DNA of 64,000 bases, from the NCBI RefSeq assembly GCF_036084755.1, contig NZ_CP107968.1, positions 2,176,501 to 2,240,500 on the forward strand, written 5' to 3'. The translations under genes and the position numbers were made by a program. The notes under the pieces were generated by a model. That model searched no databases and was not told the origin of the DNA. It saw nothing but the letters and a program-made list of their open reading frames with translations. Source of the DNA: Streptomyces sp. NBC_00370. GTDB lineage: Bacteria; Actinomycetota; Actinomycetes; Streptomycetales; Streptomycetaceae. Every line of letters begins with the position of its first letter. Position 1 is the first letter of the stretch. Positions 46,931 to 55,605 of this stretch are shown here, piece after piece.

Positions 46931-47143
46931 GAGGGCCCCCTGACGCCGACCGAGGTGTCTGTCGAACACGGTAAGCCTCAGCCGGTACGCCGGTCGAGAC
47001 TCGCGCAGCGGCCCGTACGGACCCGGCCGGCACCGCGCCCGCACCGCCCCCGTACCCCGACCGGCCGCGCTTCTCGTGCCGCTCCCCCACCGGTCCGGCA
47101 GGGTGACCAGGACCAGGCTTCTCCGTACAGACGAGGACGGCCC

Positions 47144-47482
47144 ATGTCCCTGACCCACCACCGGCGCCTCCGCATCGCCGCCGGGACCGCGCTCCTGACC
47201 CTCGCCGTGACCGGCTGCTCCGTGCTCGGCAGGACCGCCGTGGGGCCGGTCACCTACACGTCGGGCGACGCCAGCCACGTGCAGGTGAACAGCCCTCCGG
47301 TGAGGGGCTGTCACCGGCTCGCGGCGGGCGGCGCCCGCACGGTCACCAACCTCACCCTGGTCGATCTGAAGCTGTACCCGAAGGGCGACTGCAAGGGGAA
47401 GTACACCTACCTCGGCACGACGCTCTCCAACGAGACCGCCCCGGGCGCCGGGCCGTGGCAGAGCTACGGCACCGTGCACTGA
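47144..47482 (+). CDS. Small secreted lipoprotein
   Basis: 112 residues with a type II signal peptide: basic RRLRIAAG, hydrophobic core and lipobox LAVTGC (Cys at about residue 25). The mature part is small, with two further cysteines (RGCHRL and GDCKGKY) that may form a disulfide. GAGGA lies 6 nt upstream of the ATG. Conserved streptomycete type, no recognised domain. Confidence 0.8.
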   Translation: MSLTHHRRLRIAAGTALLTLAVTGCSVLGRTAVGPVTYTSGDASHVQVNSPPVRGCHRLAAGGARTVTNLTLVDLKLYPKGDCKGKYTYLGTTLSNETAPGAGPWQSYGTVH

Positions 47483-47498
47483 CCCGCGACGCTGCCGG

Positions 47499-47978
47499 TC
47501 ACAGTCGCGCGCGGACGAGGGCGACGAGCCGGGCGGTCTCGTTGCGGCGGACCCGGGCGATCAGCGCCAGCGGCAGGATGAGCAGCAGCGGTGTGAGCGC
47601 GTTCTCGCCGTCGAACGACGTCAGCTGTACGACGAAGGCGCCGATCATCAGGCCGATCAGCGCCAGCGCCGAGACGCCGGACAGCAGCGGGACCACCAGC
47701 GCGATCCCGCCGGCCAGCTCCAGGACTCCGACGGCGTACATGAACCAGTGGCCGAAGCCGATCGTGTCGAAGGACTCGACGGCCGCCGGGAGCGCGGCGA
47801 GCTTCGGCGCCGCGCTGGCCCCGACGTAGAACAGCGCCAGCACGATCTGGAGCACACGCACCGTCAGATGCGTACGGCGCGACGGGGTGCGGCGCGCGGT
47901 GACCGGCGCCGCGGTCGCGGCGACGGTGGTGGTGCGGGCGGTGGTGGTGCGGGCGGTGGTGAGCGACGAGTCCGACAT
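47499..47978 (-). CDS. DoxX-family membrane protein
   Basis: 159 residues. After a Thr/Ala/Arg-rich N-terminus there are four membrane segments from about residue 40: VRVLQIVLALFYVGASAAPK, FMYAVGVLELAGGIALVVPL, ALALIGLMIGAFVVQL and TPLLLILPLALIARV. The first-helix pattern with ALFYVGASAAPKL is typical of DoxX-like proteins. GGAGGGG precedes the ATG. Function in Streptomyces is unknown; relatives take part in oxidative-stress complexes or sulfur metabolism. Confidence 0.85.
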   Translation of the reverse strand: MSDSSLTTARTTTARTTTVAATAAPVTARRTPSRRTHLTVRVLQIVLALFYVGASAAPKLAALPAAVESFDTIGFGHWFMYAVGVLELAGGIALVVPLLSGVSALALIGLMIGAFVVQLTSFDGENALTPLLLILPLALIARVRRNETARLVALVRARL

Positions 47979-48050
47979 GGTGGTGGTTCCCCTCCGTGAA
48001 TGGCTGCTTTCACAGAGGTAGACGGGCCGCGCCCCCCGAACTCATCGCTC

Positions 48051-48983
48051 TCAGGGCGTAGCCGGCTGGATCTCCAGCCAGCCGTGCCCGCCGTACCAGT
48101 GCAGCCCGGCCCGCAGATGGTCGCCGACCGCGCGTTCCAGGGTGGTGCGGCGCGGCAGGGTCTCCACCGGGAGTGCCGGGTCGCCGAACACGAACTCCAG
48201 CGGGCCCCTGTCGTAGTTCTCCGTCAGCTCGTAGCCGCTCGTGAAGCGCCGCTGGAAGCGGACGATGTTCGAGTCGGCCGACAGGTACCCGGCGAGCTGC
48301 GGGTCGAGCAGCCACGACTCGCAGACCGCGACGCCGTAGGTCTCGTCAGGGAAGTGCCGGGCGAAGAACGCCCCGGCCAGGGCGAAGGACCGGTCGCAGG
48401 TCTCCGGGGTGAGCGGACCGAGGAAGTCCGGGATGTGTACGTCCAGACAGCGGTCGCCCGGACCGTACGGCAGTCCGGCCTCGCGCACGGCTGCGCCCAT
48501 CCGGTCGTCGAGCCGGCCGCGCTGGAACTGGAGCCGGCCGAGCTGGTAGATCTCGCCGCGGAAGTGCAGCGCCAGCCACCCGGGGGTGGCCAGCCCGCCC
48601 GTGCCGTGCCTGCGGCGGTGGACCGCCAGCTGTCGGCCCAGGTCGGCGAGGGTACGGCGGCTGATCTCTTCGGACACGCCCAGCCCCCGGTGGTACGCCC
48701 GTACGGCGGGGAGCGCGGCGACCAGCGCGAACACCGGGAAGTAGCGGGCCACCGCCTCGGACCCGGGGGGCTGCCGTGGCGCGGGCGGCCGGCCGCCCGC
48801 CTCGCCCATGTCCGCGATCAGCGCGCCGACGGCCGCCTCCAGCAGGTCGCGCAGCTCCGGGTCGGCCGTCATCCTGCGGCGCAGGGCGAGCAGCGCGCCG
48901 ATGTCCTCGTGCGGGACGGCGAGGTCGAGCAGCACATCCGCCAGAGCGTCGGCGACGGGCAGTGATTCCACGTAGCTCGTCAC
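48051..48983 (-). CDS. Acyltransferase-domain protein, conserved in Streptomyces
   Basis: 310 residues, cytoplasmic. The region from about 145 (HFRGEIYQLGRLQFQRGRLD, DRCLDVHIPDFLGPLTPETC, DRSFALAGAFFARHFPDE) matches what I remember of acyltransferase-domain (DUF5596-like) proteins with a GNAT-like fold; the N-terminal part is helical. I see no catalytic motif that fixes a substrate. GTG start with AGGGGG upstream, within an unusually AT-rich stretch around 48990-49015 that probably holds the divergent promoters for this gene and the DUF6343 gene. Confidence 0.7.
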   Translation of the reverse strand: MTSYVESLPVADALADVLLDLAVPHEDIGALLALRRRMTADPELRDLLEAAVGALIADMGEAGGRPPAPRQPPGSEAVARYFPVFALVAALPAVRAYHRGLGVSEEISRRTLADLGRQLAVHRRRHGTGGLATPGWLALHFRGEIYQLGRLQFQRGRLDDRMGAAVREAGLPYGPGDRCLDVHIPDFLGPLTPETCDRSFALAGAFFARHFPDETYGVAVCESWLLDPQLAGYLSADSNIVRFQRRFTSGYELTENYDRGPLEFVFGDPALPVETLPRRTTLERAVGDHLRAGLHWYGGHGWLEIQPATP

Positions 48984-49068
48984 CTATGCCCCCTATTATC
49001 TGTTTGTTCCGTTATCGGTTGTACGGGGCCGCCCTCATGGGTACACGCCAGGTGGGAGGTGCCGAGCC

Positions 49069-49326
49069 ATGCGCACCGGAAATGAACCGACGACCGCACG
49101 CAGCCCCCTGCGTATGCGGTTCTGGCTGAGCATATGGGGCCTGGCCTGGACCGCCTTCGGCACGGTGGCCTTCGCCATCGCGGACCGGCCGGGCTGGGCC
49201 GCCGCCTGCGGCGCCCTCGCGCTGATCGTCATCGTGGATCTGGGATTCATCGTCCGCCACATCCGGCAGGGATCGCGCTACCAGCCCGGCCGTAACGTCC
49301 CGCCCCGGAGCAACTGGCGACCGTGA
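49069..49326 (+). CDS. Small two-helix membrane protein (DUF6343-like)
   Basis: 85 residues: MRTGNEPTTARSPLRMRFWL start, two membrane segments (FWLSIWGLAWTAFGTVAFAI and AAACGALALIVIVDLGFIV), and a basic tail RHIRQGSRYQPGRNVPPR. GGAGG precedes the ATG. A conserved actinobacterial family of unknown function. Confidence 0.8.
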   Translation: MRTGNEPTTARSPLRMRFWLSIWGLAWTAFGTVAFAIADRPGWAAACGALALIVIVDLGFIVRHIRQGSRYQPGRNVPPRSNWRP

Positions 49327-49342
49327 GCCCGCCCGGTCGCGG

Positions 49343-49708
49343 TCAGTGGTCCGAGTCGAACTGCGCCGCCTTCAGATACTCCGGATTCGGGTCGAGCGCC
49401 GCCGCCAGCCGGAAGTGCTTCCTCGCCTGCTCGGGCCGCCCCGACCGCTCGAAGGTGCGCGCCAGCGCGAAATGCGCGAACGCGTTGTCCGGCTCACGCT
49501 CCAGGACCAGCTCGAATTCGAGCTCGGCGGGGCGCAGCTGGGCGGCGGCGAAGAACGCGCGGGCGCGCAGCAGCCGGGCGGCGGTGTTCTCCGGATGGGA
49601 AGCGATCACGGAGTCGAGGAGCTTGACCGCCCCACGCGGATCCCGGGCGGCCAGCAGTTGCTCCGCCGCTCGGTAGTCGATGACATGGGTCTCCGGGCTT
49701 TCGGGCAC
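49343..49708 (-). CDS. Tetratricopeptide-repeat protein
   Basis: 121 residues with about three TPR units: residues 10-43 (AAEQLLAARDPRGAVKLLDS), 44-77 (NTAARLLRARAFFAAAQLRP) and 78-111 (AFAHFALARTFERSGRPEQA). GTG start; AAGGGAAGG lies upstream. TPRs mediate protein contacts. Family members of this length in Streptomyces have no assigned role. Confidence 0.8.
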   Translation of the reverse strand: MPESPETHVIDYRAAEQLLAARDPRGAVKLLDSVIASHPENTAARLLRARAFFAAAQLRPAELEFELVLEREPDNAFAHFALARTFERSGRPEQARKHFRLAAALDPNPEYLKAAQFDSDH

Positions 49709-49786
49709 GGTCGCATCCTTCCCTTGCTGCGCACGTTCAACGCCGGTCTCCGCGGCGCGTTTCCATTCTGCATCCGAGGCGGAACA

Positions 49787-50155
49787 TCAGAAGGAGGTCG
49801 CGGCCAAGACGGCCGCGAGGACGACCACGCCGGCGCCCGCCACCACGAACCCGACGTCCAGTCCGGTGCGCCGGTGGGCGGGCAGCGCCACGTCGCGCGG
49901 GTCGGCCGGGTCGTACGACACCTCGACGACGGAGCCGATGTCGAGCGGGACCGGCGAGACGATCTCCATCACCCGTCCGTCCGCCGTCTCGAACTGGAGC
50001 AGCGGCCGCTCGGCGCCGGCCGGGGGCCGTTTGACCAGGCCCGTCACGGAGTGTCCCGCGGCGAGGATCTGCCGGGTCCTGCGCAGTCCGTAGACCCCGG
50101 CGAGCAGCACGAGCAGGCCGCTGACCACGGTGGCGCCCGCGAAGACGATCTGCAC
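49787..50155 (-). CDS. DUF3592-type membrane protein
   Basis: About 122 residues. Two membrane segments (FAGATVVSGLLVLLAGVYG at the N-terminus and DVGFVVAGAGVVVLAAVLAA at the C-terminus) flank an extracytoplasmic beta domain with VTGLVKRPP, LLQFETADGR and VEVSYDPADPRDV, the DUF3592 pattern. The GTG at 50155 follows TACCAT by 6 nt (leaderless). A GTG at 50182 would add nine residues but has no ribosome site. Confidence 0.75.
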   Translation of the reverse strand: MQIVFAGATVVSGLLVLLAGVYGLRRTRQILAAGHSVTGLVKRPPAGAERPLLQFETADGRVMEIVSPVPLDIGSVVEVSYDPADPRDVALPAHRRTGLDVGFVVAGAGVVVLAAVLAATSF

Positions 50156-50234
50156 GGGCCGATGGTAGTACCGGTCCGGCACGGACGGCCCGTACCGGCG
50201 CCCGCCTTGACGGCCGCCTGACGTGCGCCCGGCC

Positions 50235-50828
50235 TCAGGCCCGTTCAGCGAGTTGTCGCCAGACCGCGTGTACCTGCGGTTCGAGCTCCTCCAGCGGGCC
50301 GTCGTTGTCGATGACGAGATCGGCTGCTGCCAGCCGCTCCTCGCGGGTGGCCTGGGCCGCCATCCGCTGCCTGGCGTCCTCCGGTGTCATGCCCCGCAGC
50401 CGTACGAGCCGGTCGAGCTGGGTCTCCGGCGCCGCGTCCACGACCAGCACCAGGTCGAACCCTTCGGTCAGCCCGTTCTCGACGAGGAGCGGCACGTCGT
50501 GGACGACGACGGCGTCGGCCGCCGCCTCCTCGGCGATCTCGGCGGAGCGGTCACGCACCAGCGGATGCACGATGGCGTTCAGCGCCCGCAGCCGGTCCGG
50601 GTCGCCGAAGACGATCCCGCCGAGCTTGGGCCGGTCCAGCGCGCCGTCGGCCGTGAGTACCCCGTCGCCGAACTCGGCCACCACGGCGGCGAGCCCCGGC
50701 GTACCGGGCTCGACCACCTCGCGCGCGATCAGGTCGGAGTCGATGAGCACCGCCCCGTACCCGGCCAGCAGTCGGGACACCGCACTCTTGCCCGCGCCGA
50801 TCCCACCGGTTAGTCCGATCTTCAGCAT
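50235..50828 (-). CDS. coaE: Dephospho-CoA kinase
   Basis: Last step of coenzyme A synthesis. The 197-residue enzyme starts [20 protein letters not shown] with Walker A GGIGAGKS (residues 8-15), has [13 protein letters not shown] (CoA-site Asp), [19 protein letters not shown] and the lid [18 protein letters not shown]. There is no C-terminal GrpB/DUF fusion as in mycobacteria. The ATG follows TACGCT by 6 nt, so it is probably leaderless. Confidence 0.96.
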   Translation of the reverse strand: MLKIGLTGGIGAGKSAVSRLLAGYGAVLIDSDLIAREVVEPGTPGLAAVVAEFGDGVLTADGALDRPKLGGIVFGDPDRLRALNAIVHPLVRDRSAEIAEEAAADAVVVHDVPLLVENGLTEGFDLVLVVDAAPETQLDRLVRLRGMTPEDARQRMAAQATREERLAAADLVIDNDGPLEELEPQVHAVWRQLAERA

Positions 50829-50834
50829 GGGGCC

Positions 50835-50840
50835 AGCGTA
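50835..50840 (-). promoter_or_regulatory. -10 box of coaE (leaderless)
   Basis: TACGCT on the minus strand, 6 nt before the ATG. It directly abuts the terminator stem at 50841-50876 that closes the upstream PAC2 gene. Confidence 0.55.
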
Positions 50841-50876
50841 AAGGCCGCCGCTGTCGGGGCGGACAGCGGCGGCCTT
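50841..50876 (-). terminator. Perfect 15-bp terminator after the PAC2 gene
   Basis: AAGGCCGCCGCTGTC (50841-50855) pairs exactly with 50862-50876 around a 6-nt loop GGGGCG, 41 bp beyond the PAC2 stop. Confidence 0.8.
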
Positions 50877-50917
50877 CGTGCGGGTGCCCCGGCGCGTCGT
50901 GCATCGAGGCGGGCGGG

Positions 50918-51859
50918 TCAGCCGCCGTCGCCCTCGCGCTCGGCGAGGAACTTCTCGAACTCCAGGCCGATCTCGTCGGCCGAGGGAAGTTCGGTCGGTT
51001 CGGCGACCAGATTGCCGCGGCTCTCGGCGCCGGCCACCGCGTCGTACTGGTGCTCAAGGCCCTGGACCATCGTGACCAGTTCCTCGTCGCCCTCGCCCAG
51101 CTGCCGCTCGATCTCGGTCTGGGTGCGCTGCGCCTCCGTACGGAGTGAGTGCGCCACGGCCGGCAGGACCAGTCCGGTCGCCGCCGTGATCGCCTCAAGG
51201 GCGGTCAGTGCCGCGTCCGGGTACGAGGACCTGGCGACGTAGTGCGGTACGTGCGCGGCGACACCGAGCACGTCATGGTCCGACTCCATCAGCCGCAGCT
51301 CCACCAGGGACTCGGCGCTGCCGGGGATCTGCGCCTCGTCGAAGGGGCTGCGATGGCCCGGCATGAGGTCCGTGCGGTTGCCGTGCGGGGTGATGCCGAC
51401 CGGGCGGGTGTGCGGGACGCCCATCGGGATGCCGTGGAAGTTGACCGAAAGGCGTACTCCCAGCCGCTCCACGACCTGCTCGACCGCCGCAGCGAACCTC
51501 TCCCACTCCACGTCGGGCTCGGGACCCGACAGCAGCAGGAACGGCGCGCCCGTCGCGTCCTGGACGACGCGCACCTCAAGGGTGGGCGTCTCGTACTCGG
51601 TGAAGCGGTCGCGCCGGAAGGTCAGCAAGGGGCGGCGCGCGCGGTAGTCGACCAGTCTGTCGTGGTCGAACCGGGCGACCACCTGGTGCGGCAGCGCTTC
51701 CAGCAGGTTGTCGACGATCTGGTCGCCGGTCTCCCCCGCGTCGATATATCCGTCGAAGTGGTAGAGCATGACAAGGCCCGCCGACTCTTGCGCGAGCGCC
51801 ATGTCGACGACGGCGAGCCCCTTGGGCTCCCATTCGTACAAACTCTGCGGATCAAGCAC
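50918..51859 (-). CDS. PAC2-family protein (proteasome-assembly-chaperone-like)
   Basis: 313 residues of the PAC2 (proteasome assembly chaperone 2-like) family found widely in actinobacteria. It shows [20 protein letters not shown], the nucleoside-phosphorylase-like core with [11 protein letters not shown] and [12 protein letters not shown], and a helical C-terminus with [24 protein letters not shown] start with GGAGGAG upstream. Function is unknown in bacteria; archaeal relatives bind proteasome components. Confidence 0.88.
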   Translation of the reverse strand: MLDPQSLYEWEPKGLAVVDMALAQESAGLVMLYHFDGYIDAGETGDQIVDNLLEALPHQVVARFDHDRLVDYRARRPLLTFRRDRFTEYETPTLEVRVVQDATGAPFLLLSGPEPDVEWERFAAAVEQVVERLGVRLSVNFHGIPMGVPHTRPVGITPHGNRTDLMPGHRSPFDEAQIPGSAESLVELRLMESDHDVLGVAAHVPHYVARSSYPDAALTALEAITAATGLVLPAVAHSLRTEAQRTQTEIERQLGEGDEELVTMVQGLEHQYDAVAGAESRGNLVAEPTELPSADEIGLEFEKFLAEREGDGG

Positions 51860-51940
51860 GATTACCGCTCCTCCTCGTGTTCATTGGAAGAACGCGCCGC
51901 GGGACGCGGGCATTCCCTGCCCGCGTCCCTGGTGGAGCCG

Positions 51941-53551
51941 TCAGGCCAGGACCCGCTCGTGCAGCGTGGTCACGACCTTGCGGGCCGAGCTGAAGGCGCC
52001 ATGCTGCCAGGCGTCGGCGTACGACAGGTAGTCACCGGCGAAGTACACCCGTCCGGCGGCCTTGTTGAGCGGCGCGTAGGTGGCGGCGTCGGGGCCGCCG
52101 GACATGCTGTGCCAGGCGCCTTCCAGATGCGGGGTCTGCCGCCAGTGGTGGGAGAAGGAGGTGGCCAGTTCGGTGCGGTACTGCTCGCCGTGGATCTTCA
52201 CGCCCTGGGCGACGGCGCGCGCCTCCCGCTCGGCGGGGCTGAGCAGCGCGTAGGTGTCGGCGTTCGTCCCGGTGTTGTAGTAGCCGATGATCAGACCGCG
52301 CTTGCCGTGAAACCCGTAGGACGGGTACCAGATGTGACTGAGGTCCATGTCGGTCTCGGTGATACCGCCGTAGATCCGGTGGTCGGTCTCCCACCACCGG
52401 TTGCGGTACTCAAGCCCGATCTTGCCGGAGGAGACGGGCTTGACCGCCTCCAGCGCGGTCTGTACGGCGCTGCCGAGGTTGTGCGCGGTCTTGGCGAGGA
52501 TGTGCGGCGGCAGGGCCGCGATGCAGTAGTCGGCGTCGATGGCGCGGGTGCGGCCGTCCTGCTTGTAGGTGACGGTGACGCCGTGCGCCTTGTCGGTGAT
52601 CTGCTGGACGACGGCGCCGGTGTGGATCTTCCGGCTGCCGACGGCCTTGGTGAGCGCGGCGGGTATCCGGTCCATGCCGCCGACCGGCTGGAACATCAAC
52701 ATGGCCTGGTCGTAGCCGAACTCGAAGGAGAAGTAGCGGCCGACGCCGCTGGCGAAGACCTCGGACGCCGAGGGCACGGAGCCCAGTTCGGTGCCGGGGG
52801 TGCCCGCGGCGCCCGGGTCGACGGTGAAGCCGCGGTGCTCGCTGCCGGTGTACTTCCGCTCCTTGCCGATGTCCCCGAAGCTCTCCAGGAAGCTCAGCAG
52901 CTTCGCCTTGTCGTCCGTGGTGAGGTCCGCGTCGAGGGCGCCGAGGTTGGTGGCCTTGGCGAGCAGTTCGGAGACGTATCCGTAGGTGTCGGCCTTGGCG
53001 GTGCGGTAGCGCACCGCCTCCGTCATGCCGGCCTTCTCGTTGTAGATGTAGGCGCTGGCGTTGCTGTTGGTGAACACCTCGACGGGAACGCCGAGTTCGC
53101 GGCAGTAGTCCATGGTGATCATCCACTGCGGGATACGGGCGGGGCCCGCGTTCATGTACTGGCCGTCGCTGAACCGGGCGGTCTGCCGGTTCCCGTAGAG
53201 GTCCTGGGTCGAATCGCCGCCGCGTACGGTGAAGTTACGGCCGCCGGTGCGGTCCCGCGCCTCCAGGACCGTACAGTCGTAGCCGGCTTTGCCCAGTTCG
53301 TAGGCGGAGGTGAGGCCCGCTATGCCGCCGCCGACGATGACGACCTTGGCGCCTCTGCCCTTGCCCTTGAGGTTGAAGTCGCTCTCGGTGGGGGCCCGGA
53401 ACGCCGCTTCGCGGCTCGCGGCCTCCGCGGTGGGCGCCAGGCCCAGGGCTCCCATGGTGGCGAGCATGGCGCCCGCTCCTCCGGTGACGCCTACCTGGCG
53501 CAGGAAGTTGCGGCGGCTCGATCCGGTGGCGGTGTTCGGCGCATGGCTCAT
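51941..53551 (-). CDS. Tat-exported FAD-dependent amine/amino-acid oxidase
   Basis: 536 residues of the flavin monoamine oxidase family. A twin-arginine leader (SSRRNFLRQVG, then a hydrophobic stretch to PTAEAAS) indicates folded export. The FAD site is VVIVGGGIAGLTSAYELG followed by LEARDRTGGRNFT; the C-terminal flavin motif is GRVYFAGDYLSYADAWQHGA. Substrate contacts resemble L-amino-acid and tyramine oxidases. AAAGGGG lies 9 nt before the ATG. Product would include H2O2 and ammonia outside the membrane. Confidence 0.92.
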   Translation of the reverse strand: MSHAPNTATGSSRRNFLRQVGVTGGAGAMLATMGALGLAPTAEAASREAAFRAPTESDFNLKGKGRGAKVVIVGGGIAGLTSAYELGKAGYDCTVLEARDRTGGRNFTVRGGDSTQDLYGNRQTARFSDGQYMNAGPARIPQWMITMDYCRELGVPVEVFTNSNASAYIYNEKAGMTEAVRYRTAKADTYGYVSELLAKATNLGALDADLTTDDKAKLLSFLESFGDIGKERKYTGSEHRGFTVDPGAAGTPGTELGSVPSASEVFASGVGRYFSFEFGYDQAMLMFQPVGGMDRIPAALTKAVGSRKIHTGAVVQQITDKAHGVTVTYKQDGRTRAIDADYCIAALPPHILAKTAHNLGSAVQTALEAVKPVSSGKIGLEYRNRWWETDHRIYGGITETDMDLSHIWYPSYGFHGKRGLIIGYYNTGTNADTYALLSPAEREARAVAQGVKIHGEQYRTELATSFSHHWRQTPHLEGAWHSMSGGPDAATYAPLNKAAGRVYFAGDYLSYADAWQHGAFSSARKVVTTLHERVLA

Positions 53552-53671
53552 GTCCCGGTACCCCTTTCGATCTTCAGGTGTGCCGGGATCCTGACAAGCG
53601 GTTGTTACGGCGCTGCGGATGCTGGTGTATCCCGCACGTTGCCCTCTGCTCACCTCCGGGGGCCGCACATG

Positions 53672-53707
53672 CGTAAGGCCCGCCCCCCAAGGGGAGCGGG
53701 CCTTACG
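53672..53707 (-). terminator. Terminator stem downstream of rpsA
   Basis: CGTAAGGCCCGC (53672-53683) and GCGGGCCTTACG (53696-53707) pair over 12 bp, with partial CCCC/GGGG pairing in the 12-nt interior. It begins 54 bp past the rpsA stop and separates it from the oxidase gene. Confidence 0.8.
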
Positions 53708-53760
53708 TCGTACCGGACCTGAGAGCTACCTACGAGCTACCCGCCGGGAGGTGCAGAGCC

Positions 53761-55278
53761 TCAGCTCTGACCACCCGCCAGCTTCTCGCGCAGGGCGGCC
53801 AGCGCCTCGTCCGACGCCAGGGCGCCGGAGTTGTCGTCGGACTCCGAGGAGTACGAGCCACCGGACGCCGCGGGGGCGCTGCCACCGCCGGTGCCACCGG
53901 CGGCCGGAGCCGCGGCACCTTCGGCAGCGGCGGCCTCGTCGGCCTCGCGGGACTTGATGACCTGGGCCTGGTGCTGCTCGAAGCGCTGCTGCGCCTCGGC
54001 GTACTGGGCCTCCCACGCCTCCCGCTGGGCGTCGAACTCGGGGAGCCAGTCGTTGGTCTCCGGGTCGAAGCCCTCGGGGTAGATGTAGTTGCCCTGGTCG
54101 TCGTAGGACGCGGCCATGCCGTACAGGGTCGGGTCGAACTCGACCGAGGCCGGGTCGCTGCCGAAGGACTCGTTGGCCTGCTTCAGCGAGAGGCTGATGC
54201 GGCGGCGCTCCAGGTCGATGTCGATGACCTTGACGAAGATCTCGTCGTTGACCTGGACGACCTGCTCCGGGATCTCCACGTGGCGCTCGGCCAGCTCGGA
54301 GATGTGGACCAGACCCTCGATGCCCTCGTCGACGCGGACGAACGCACCGAACGGAACGAGCTTCGTGACCTTGCCGGGGACGACCTGACCGATCTGGTGC
54401 GTCCGGGCGAACTGCTGCCACGGGTCTTCCTGCGTCGCCTTGAGCGACAGGGAGACACGCTCGCGGTCCATGTCCACGTCGAGAACCTCGACGGTGACTT
54501 CCTGGCCGACCTCGACAACCTCGGAGGGGTGGTCGATGTGCTTCCAGGACAGCTCGGAGACGTGCACGAGACCGTCGACGCCGCCGAGGTCCACGAACGC
54601 GCCGAAGTTGACGATCGAGGAGACGACGCCGGAGCGGACCTGGCCCTTCTGCAGGGTCGTGAGGAAGGTCTGGCGGACCTCGCTCTGCGTCTGCTCCAGC
54701 CAGGCACGGCGGGACAGGACCACGTTGTTGCGGTTCTTGTCCAGCTCGATGATCTTGGCTTCGAGCTCCTTGCCCACGTAGGGCTGGAGGTCGCGGACAC
54801 GGCGCATCTCGACGAGGGAAGCCGGCAGGAAGCCACGGAGGCCGATGTCGAGGATGAGACCACCCTTGACCACCTCGATGACGGTGCCGGTGACGATGCC
54901 GTCCTCTTCCTTGATCTTCTCGATCGTGCCCCAGGCGCGCTCGTACTGAGCGCGCTTCTTGGACAGGATGAGACGGCCTTCCTTGTCCTCCTTCTGGAGA
55001 ACCAGGGCCTCGATCTCATCGCCCACGGCGACGACCTCGTTGGGGTCGACGTCGTGCTTGATCGAAAGCTCGCGGGAGGGGATGACGCCTTCGGTCTTGT
55101 AACCGATGTCGAGCAGGACCTCGTCCCGGTCGACCTTCACGATGACGCCGTCGACGATGTCGCCGTCGTTGAAGTACTTGATCGTCTCGTCGATCGCGGC
55201 GAGGAAAGCTTCCTCGTTACCGATGTCGTTGACCGCAACCTGCGGGGTGGTGGCGGTGGTCTCGGTGCTGCTCGTCAT
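53761..55278 (-). CDS. rpsA: 30S ribosomal protein S1
   Basis: mRNA-binding ribosomal protein, 505 residues. Four S1 RNA-binding domains lie at about 38-107, 123-190, 208-278 and 293-364 (for example GVIVKVDRDEVLLDIGYKTE and VVSSIVNFGAFVDLGGVDG); the Gram-negative five- and six-domain extension is absent. The tail (about 430-505) is low-complexity and acidic, rich in Ala/Gly/Ser. It has a strong upstream promoter and a leader near 190 nt in which the Shine-Dalgarno can be paired. Confidence 0.97.
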   Translation of the reverse strand: MTSSTETTATTPQVAVNDIGNEEAFLAAIDETIKYFNDGDIVDGVIVKVDRDEVLLDIGYKTEGVIPSRELSIKHDVDPNEVVAVGDEIEALVLQKEDKEGRLILSKKRAQYERAWGTIEKIKEEDGIVTGTVIEVVKGGLILDIGLRGFLPASLVEMRRVRDLQPYVGKELEAKIIELDKNRNNVVLSRRAWLEQTQSEVRQTFLTTLQKGQVRSGVVSSIVNFGAFVDLGGVDGLVHVSELSWKHIDHPSEVVEVGQEVTVEVLDVDMDRERVSLSLKATQEDPWQQFARTHQIGQVVPGKVTKLVPFGAFVRVDEGIEGLVHISELAERHVEIPEQVVQVNDEIFVKVIDIDLERRRISLSLKQANESFGSDPASVEFDPTLYGMAASYDDQGNYIYPEGFDPETNDWLPEFDAQREAWEAQYAEAQQRFEQHQAQVIKSREADEAAAAEGAAAPAAGGTGGGSAPAASGGSYSSESDDNSGALASDEALAALREKLAGGQS

Positions 55279-55286
55279 GTGGGTTA

Positions 55287-55335
55287 GGGCTCCGGTACGG
55301 ACATTGAGTCGTAGGTACTGCTACGCCGGGAGCCC
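55287..55335 (-). promoter_or_regulatory. rpsA leader stem that sequesters the Shine-Dalgarno
   Basis: On the minus strand GGGCTCC (55335-55329) can pair with GGAGCCC (55293-55287), which contains the GGAG ribosome site 11 nt before the ATG. Between them lies a small CGTAG/CTACG hairpin (55325-55310). A 14-nt palindrome GCTTCTGCAGAAGC lies further up the leader at 55341-55354. The pairing is seen; autoregulation by S1 is inference. Confidence 0.45.
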
Positions 55336-55477
55336 GTATCGCTTCTGCAGAAGCCGGACAGCATGGGAAGCGCCGCCCCAATACACCAGGGAAGGCGCCT
55401 CGACAGCCGAGGGGACATACGACAGACGCGAGCGCGGCTGCTACGTCTGAGGCGCGCAAGCCCGCAGCGCAACCTTT

Positions 55478-55506
55478 AGCATACGGGGGCAGCCGAGCAC
55501 GGTCAA
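55478..55506 (-). promoter_or_regulatory. rpsA promoter (housekeeping sigma type)
   Basis: TTGACC (55501-55506), a 17-nt spacer, TATGCT (55478-55483) on the minus strand: the best -35/-10 pair in the window. It implies a 5' leader of about 190 nt. The rest of the 327-bp gap up to the methyltransferase gene shows no other element I can support. Confidence 0.8.
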
Positions 55507-55605
55507 TGCGCGAAGGCACACACCCGGGGCGGAACGCCCCATATCCGGCACAAGGTCGGCACCCCGGGCACGCCCCGGCGAACCGGATGCCAGCACACTA
55601 CGACG

